NCBI GenBank assembly: GCA_035222895.1
Contig: JAVYIG010000595.1
Location: 178,501 to 242,500, forward strand
DNA: 64,000 nucleotides
Source: Strongylocentrotus droebachiensis
Lineage: Eukaryota; Echinodermata; Echinoidea; Camarodonta; Strongylocentrotidae
Reading direction: 5' to 3'
Within the stretch, counting starts at the first letter, position 1. Every line of letters starts with the position of its first letter. The notes beneath the pieces were generated by a model, which saw only the letters and a list, made by a program, of their open reading frames with translations, was not told where the DNA came from and did no database searches. The position numbers and the translations under genes were made by a program. Shown here in pieces: positions 59,440-64,000 of this stretch.

Positions 59440-59602
59440 TTATAGATCCGTACATAATAATATTACAATACCCAACCAGACAATCCAATCATTTCCACCT
59501 TCCCCTCACTAGTATTCTTCCTGAAACTCAGCCCCAAATATAGGAACTCATTTAGCAACGAAATGATAAACTCCCCAATTGTAAATTGTTGCAAAAGCAG
59601 TT

Positions 59603-59651
<49 letters not shown>

Positions 59652-62250
59652 ATATTGTTATATTGTTCTCTTTCTCTGTCGCTCTTAAGCTCCCCAATAT
59701 CTACAGTACTCTTTTCAGATAGCAAGCTCGTGCAAAATGTATAATTTGCATCACAAATAGTTTTTCCGACTGACTGAGCAATAAATATGTATTGAAATTT
59801 ATGCTGACATGGCCATGACGATGACTTTGCAAGCATTTCATGTGGAATGTTTCGGTTTGGGGTGCGCCAAAAGATAATACGCACACTATACACCACCTTT
59901 TTGTACTATTATATTTGCGCACCCCTTTCGTTATAAGTCATTGTATCTTGTCCGTTAATTCTACATGGGACCCGAATTATGGATAATAACATATTTCTGC
60001 ACACGGAATCTGTATTGAGATTTATTTCTTGGGCACATGTTTTCCGAGCACTGCATGTTTCGACATAGTGCTTTTACCAGATACGACATTTATGGACACT
60101 ATTTAACCCTCCTGTTTTTGATCGTGCAAAACAGTATTTCACCGTCAGTTTGTGTCTTCATCACACGGTCAAGAAAAAACATTTCAAGTGAGTTGTTACC
60201 TGTTACTTTGACTGAAATTTGGATAAGATACATGTGAATCCTCGGTAGCTAGGATGCATTTGGTTAACACAGTCAGCACTGCTGATGAGGGGAAAGACTG
60301 AAGGCCTCGTGCGTTTCGATGTTTTTTTTTGGACACATCACAGAATTAGGCAAACGGTAAGCTTCCACTTGAAAGTTCTCATGATAACCTCAAACATAAT
60401 AACGACTCTTTTAAAATATCAGTAGGATAACTAACTAGATTTCGACGGTTGAATCGTAATCCCATTGTGTTTCGGAACATTCAACCAATTAGATTAGATA
60501 ATTCCATATATGTGAAAACTCCAGTTGACATGTTCACTTGCCAACATTCATAAGATAAGGGTATATTTATTTAAAAAAACGAGCTACCATGACAAATTTA
60601 GTATCAAACAAAAACAGCCATACAATAAATTGTTTCTCGGGACCGAACTCTTTGACAAGAACCACTCCAGCAAAGCATAGAGTGTCAATGCTAATGCGCA
60701 TTGACCTTTAGCGCTGTATACTTGCTGAGAGGCAGGAATTACACACAATACACACACTGCACATAATTGCACACCAATGCACACAATGAATACGAAGTGG
60801 CTGATCGGCAAGTTTGACGGTAGATTCATGATTTGAATTTTCAACATTTTCTTTCTAACATCGGAAATTAAAGTTGAAAAGATTGTATTTTAATGCTATT
60901 TCGGTGTCATTAATTGTCACTAAAGTACCGATTTTGAGTGAACTCAGTTGAGTTTTGTACAGTGGTGTTTGAAATGTTGAGAATCAGTAGAACAGTTTTT
61001 AATACAAAGCCTCGATAGTAATGCAGCTATGTTTGACGATAAACGTCACAAGAAGTGTTAATAGTCATTGTTATGGAACTGGTTATAACAAGGAGTTATT
61101 TAATTTGGGTTCATCATAAAAAGATCCTTGGTTATGGATAAATATTCCCCCTTTAAAAATGATTTTTAGGTACCCCTTCCAACCTGATTACAAACAATTG
61201 AAGAAGAGGAAAGAAAGCACCAGCGAAAAACGATAATCATATAACGTTAAAGGGCAAGTCCACTATAAAAACAACTTACTTTCAATAGAAGCAGAAAAAT
61301 CAGACAAATCAATCAAGTTTGAGAAAAATCGGATAACTTATTCAAAGACAAATTGGCAAGTCAGTCATGAGTCTGTTACGTCATTGCCTCACTATCCACT
61401 AATTTTTTTTCTTTATATTAATAATATGAGTTAAATTTCCCCCTAAAAATCTTATTTCCTCACACCAGCATTCAAGTTATATTGATGGTAATGTTTTTGT
61501 GTGGATGCAATAATATAGAGATTTTTTTTTCCAGTCAAGTCATGAAAAATGTGTATTTTGATAAACTATTAATATTTTATATAAAAATTAGTGGTTATGA
61601 CTATACAATACTCAGAAAATAGTATCAATCTTCATAGTTAATAAAAATATTTTGTGAAATGTCATGCATGCGATATGATACAAATCATATAACCTAGGCA
61701 AAGGCATGGGGAAATCAAGTTTTTGTGGATAAAAAGGGAGATTAATGGGATTAATGAGGCAATGACGTCACAAACAAAGTGGCTTTTTAAGTTCCATTAT
61801 GGAACTTATGATATGATGGTGTTCACACTCTAACAACAATTCTTATCAGTTATCCGATTTTACTCAAATTTGTTTTTACTCAGTTTCTCTTGTTTTTCTG
61901 CATCTATTAAAAGCAAATTATTTTGGGGGTGGACTTAGTCTTTAAGACAAAGTAACACTACCCCCTCACTCGCTCTCGCTCTATCTTGCTATATTTCTCT
62001 GTCGCTGTTAAAGGAGAATGAAAGTCAAAACAAGTAATATCAGTCGTTTGAAATCGCGAAGAAAATCGCAGATAAATCAAATTATAAAAGGTCATTTCAT
62101 CACGATTGTACCGTTACTTGGTGCCGTCATTTTGTGTTGTGCTCGCCGGAGATTGTGACGTAAATGCGCTATGAATGTATGATTGGCCAACTTTATCTAT
62201 CATACTTCTAAATATAATTGCATGTTTATGAAATATGGGGGGTAGTGAGC
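59440..62250. repeat. Dispersed low-copy repeat, copy C1
   Basis: A tandem neighbour of copy B, about 4.8 kb downstream of the B1 start. (CT)n at 59603-59648 is expanded relative to B1. Marker block at 59716. It contains an insertion-like stretch at about 60610-61040 (AATGCGCATTGACC, (ACACA) words) absent from A1 and B1. It ends with the 7880-8010-like block at 62072-62195. Confidence 0.72.
61251..61941. mobile_element. TTAA-flanked MITE, family a (copy in C1)
   Basis: 691 bp. Termini AGGGCAAGTCCACT and GGGGTGGACTTAGTCT; TTAA at 61247-61250 and 61942-61945. Same site as in B1, so insertion preceded the B/C duplication. Internal indels differ (a loss near 61330, extra sequence near 61805). 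Confidence 0.85.
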
Positions 62251-62545
62251 TATTAAAAACAAAAAATTATCCGGAAATTTGAAAACCACGCCGACCAATA
62301 TTTCGTTAAGTGAGGGGGTAAGGGAGGGGGGGGGGGGGGGGTGTAAGCACTAATTTTTATTTTGGCTCAACTGGGGGGGGGGTGAACCTTCGTTTTTTAA
62401 AGTTTTTTTTAACAACCACCTCTCCCTCATTGAGCAACAATAACAAAATCATATTTTTTGGCCAGAGGAGTTGGGGGGGGGGGGGGCATTTTAAGTTGCC
62501 ATCTTTAAATTTTACCTATTTTGGGCCAGGGGGAGGGGGGGGGGG
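62251..62545. repeat. Poly-G interrupted insertion between C1 and C2
   Basis: G runs at about 62318-62341, 62371-62381, 62474-62486 and 62533-62545, separated by AT-rich spacers. It falls where copy B passes directly from B1 to B2. It resembles the poly-G element family but terminal repeats were not found. Confidence 0.55.
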
Positions 62546-63595
62546 CGTGTCGTCTACATAATGACGCAGGTTATAATGAAGGGTTTCATTCTCCTTTAAG
62601 CTCCCCAGTATTGACATTATTCTCCCAGATAGCTCTGGGCCAAATTTGCATCACAAATAGTTTTTCCGACTTACTATTCAATAAATATGTATTGAAATGT
62701 AAGGTAACATGGCTATCACGATAGCTATCACGGGTGCGCCATGAGATAATGTGACTTTTCAAGATTCACCCTTTTGACTAAGATTATTCAACATTTGTTA
62801 GACGATCCCGTTTACGATTTGTTTAAAAACTCTAGGGACCTGTAACACAAAACTTAGCAATTGACTGTACGATTGATTGATCGATCGTAAAATCAATTAA
62901 TTATATACCATCGTCAATTCCAAAAAGCAACCAATTGCTAGTTTATTCTTGTACGACGGTGCCTGAAACGTTAACAGGACTATCGAACACACTTCACTTT
63001 AAGTCTCAGGATAATACGTTCTTTGAGATGAAATGTCTCCTTTCATAAGATCAAGAAAAACGTTTAAAAGTAACCAAGAAAAACATTATGCCATAATATC
63101 TAGTAGTATGATAATGAACAGCAACATCAATGATTCATTTATTTTCCTATTCACATTTACAAAATTGCATGTACATGTAAATATAAAAAAATCTTTTGGT
63201 ATGACATAGGATACCCATAATGTCACACTAGGCATACCCACATACACTTAAAAATGCGTCCATTTTGTTTGTTATAACCCACACTGGAACACACAACGGG
63301 ATTCAGACAAAGATTGAACTACCCTGGAAATAACGAATTCCACCTACTAAATAAACGAACATATGAACATTCATACAATGTCCATGTTTTCCCTTTCAAG
63401 AATCCGCAGTTTGTGTGGTTGTTGTGGCTGTATGCAAAATGAATAGCAAGGCCAATAATATTGACATGCTAAAACTTGTGGCAAAATATAGCTCAGTAAG
63501 TTTACAGGGCAATCCAATCCTTGTAATAAGTTCAATTGTATAAAAGCAGGAAAATAAGATAAATAAAATATTGAGATGTCTGAGATATCAGAAAA
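62546..63595. repeat. Dispersed low-copy repeat, copy C2 (truncated)
   Basis: Matches A2 and B2 from GACGCAGGTTATAATGAAGG. Marker block CAGATAG at 62626. It has lost the segment equivalent to 8880-9220 of A2. It ends inside MITE b just after TGAGATATCAGA (63583-63595). Confidence 0.7.
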
Positions 63596-63835
63596 AACCC
63601 GAGCCCTGCCGTTCTGCAGGCCCTGCTTCTAAATAATTTTTGTTTGTTGTTGTTGCCTGACTGTTAATTCGGGAATTTTGAATTTTACAACAAACGAATT
63701 AGAAAGAAAAAAAAATTACAACAAAAACTGAGAAAAAATCCCCAAAAATCATGTCAATTCAGCAAAATTTTTGAAAATCATTGGTATTAAATATCATTAT
63801 ACTGTGATTGAATTTTTTTTGGGGGGCTACTGCTT
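63596..63835. other. No gene recognised
   Basis: A-rich and G-run-containing linker (GGGGGG near 63820) between the truncated C2 copy and a MITE c fragment. Confidence 0.45.
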
Positions 63836-64000
63836 AGTTCTAATGCAGAGGGCGCTACACAAATGTATTATTGTGTGAGATAATGCAAAACTGAGTGTCA
63901 AATTTGAAAGAACGTACAATTTAAATGACAAAATCGGTTCAGAGACGGCTGAAATATCCATAAATATAACGATTTATAATATTTGTGTACTACCATATAG
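63836..64000. mobile_element. Fragment of MITE family c at the window edge
   Basis: TGCAGAGGGCGCTACACAAA through TATAACGATTTATAATATTT matches 35250-35410 inside the intact element at 35236-35786, without the TTAA terminus. It may continue beyond the window. Confidence 0.65.

Overview
This looks like animal nuclear DNA, probably from a sea urchin or a related marine deuterostome. It is AT-rich, has GT-AG introns, and is crowded with non-autonomous transposons, poly-G tracts and microsatellites. I see no bacterial, phage or plasmid organisation. The species call is inferred from repeat style and from the very large ankyrin-repeat gene, not from a marker gene.

The one convincing host gene lies on the + strand in six exons: 17638-17712, 22641-22735, 24096-30144, 30628-30695, 34847-34946 and 36043-36897. 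Intron phases run 0, 2, 0, 2, 0, every exon is open in the inherited frame, and the model gives 2409 residues. Exon 3 (6.0 kb) encodes about 53 ankyrin repeats. Their core is a 97-residue, three-repeat unit copied 15 times with no length change (24817-29181). The last exon encodes a two-Ig-like, N-glycosylatable ectodomain with a Thr/Pro stalk and a hydrophobic C-terminus like a GPI signal. An ankyrin/Ig joint protein is therefore predicted, but a split into two adjacent genes is possible.

Layout. 1-4961: four head-to-tail Helitron-like units. 4962-12500: a dispersed low-copy repeat (copies A1 and A2), also found at 54.6-63.6 kb (B1, B2, C1, C2). 12530-16180: poly-G element, pyrimidine minisatellite and microsatellites. 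16682-17373: CpG-rich TTAA-flanked element. 17638-36897: the gene, with introns holding an RNase H LINE fragment, a fold-back minisatellite, a poly-G element, a second Helitron-like array (30839-34410) and a TTAA element. 36898-42100: AT-rich decayed tandem duplication. 43-49.1 kb: fold-back minisatellite, tRNA-like SINE, hAT-like and TTAA MITEs, and a nested inverted-repeat element (47477-49113). 49744-53160: a dead LINE on the minus strand. 53613-54452: a Harbinger-like MITE. 54640-63595: tandem copies B and C.

The strongest observations are the Helitron-like arrays (exact tail/head junction, covarying terminal repeats, three CRE sites at conserved spacing), the exact 15 x 291 bp ankyrin array with replacement-rich divergence between neighbouring units, the ankyrin-to-Ig exon chain, and paralogous empty sites that define MITE insertions within this window.
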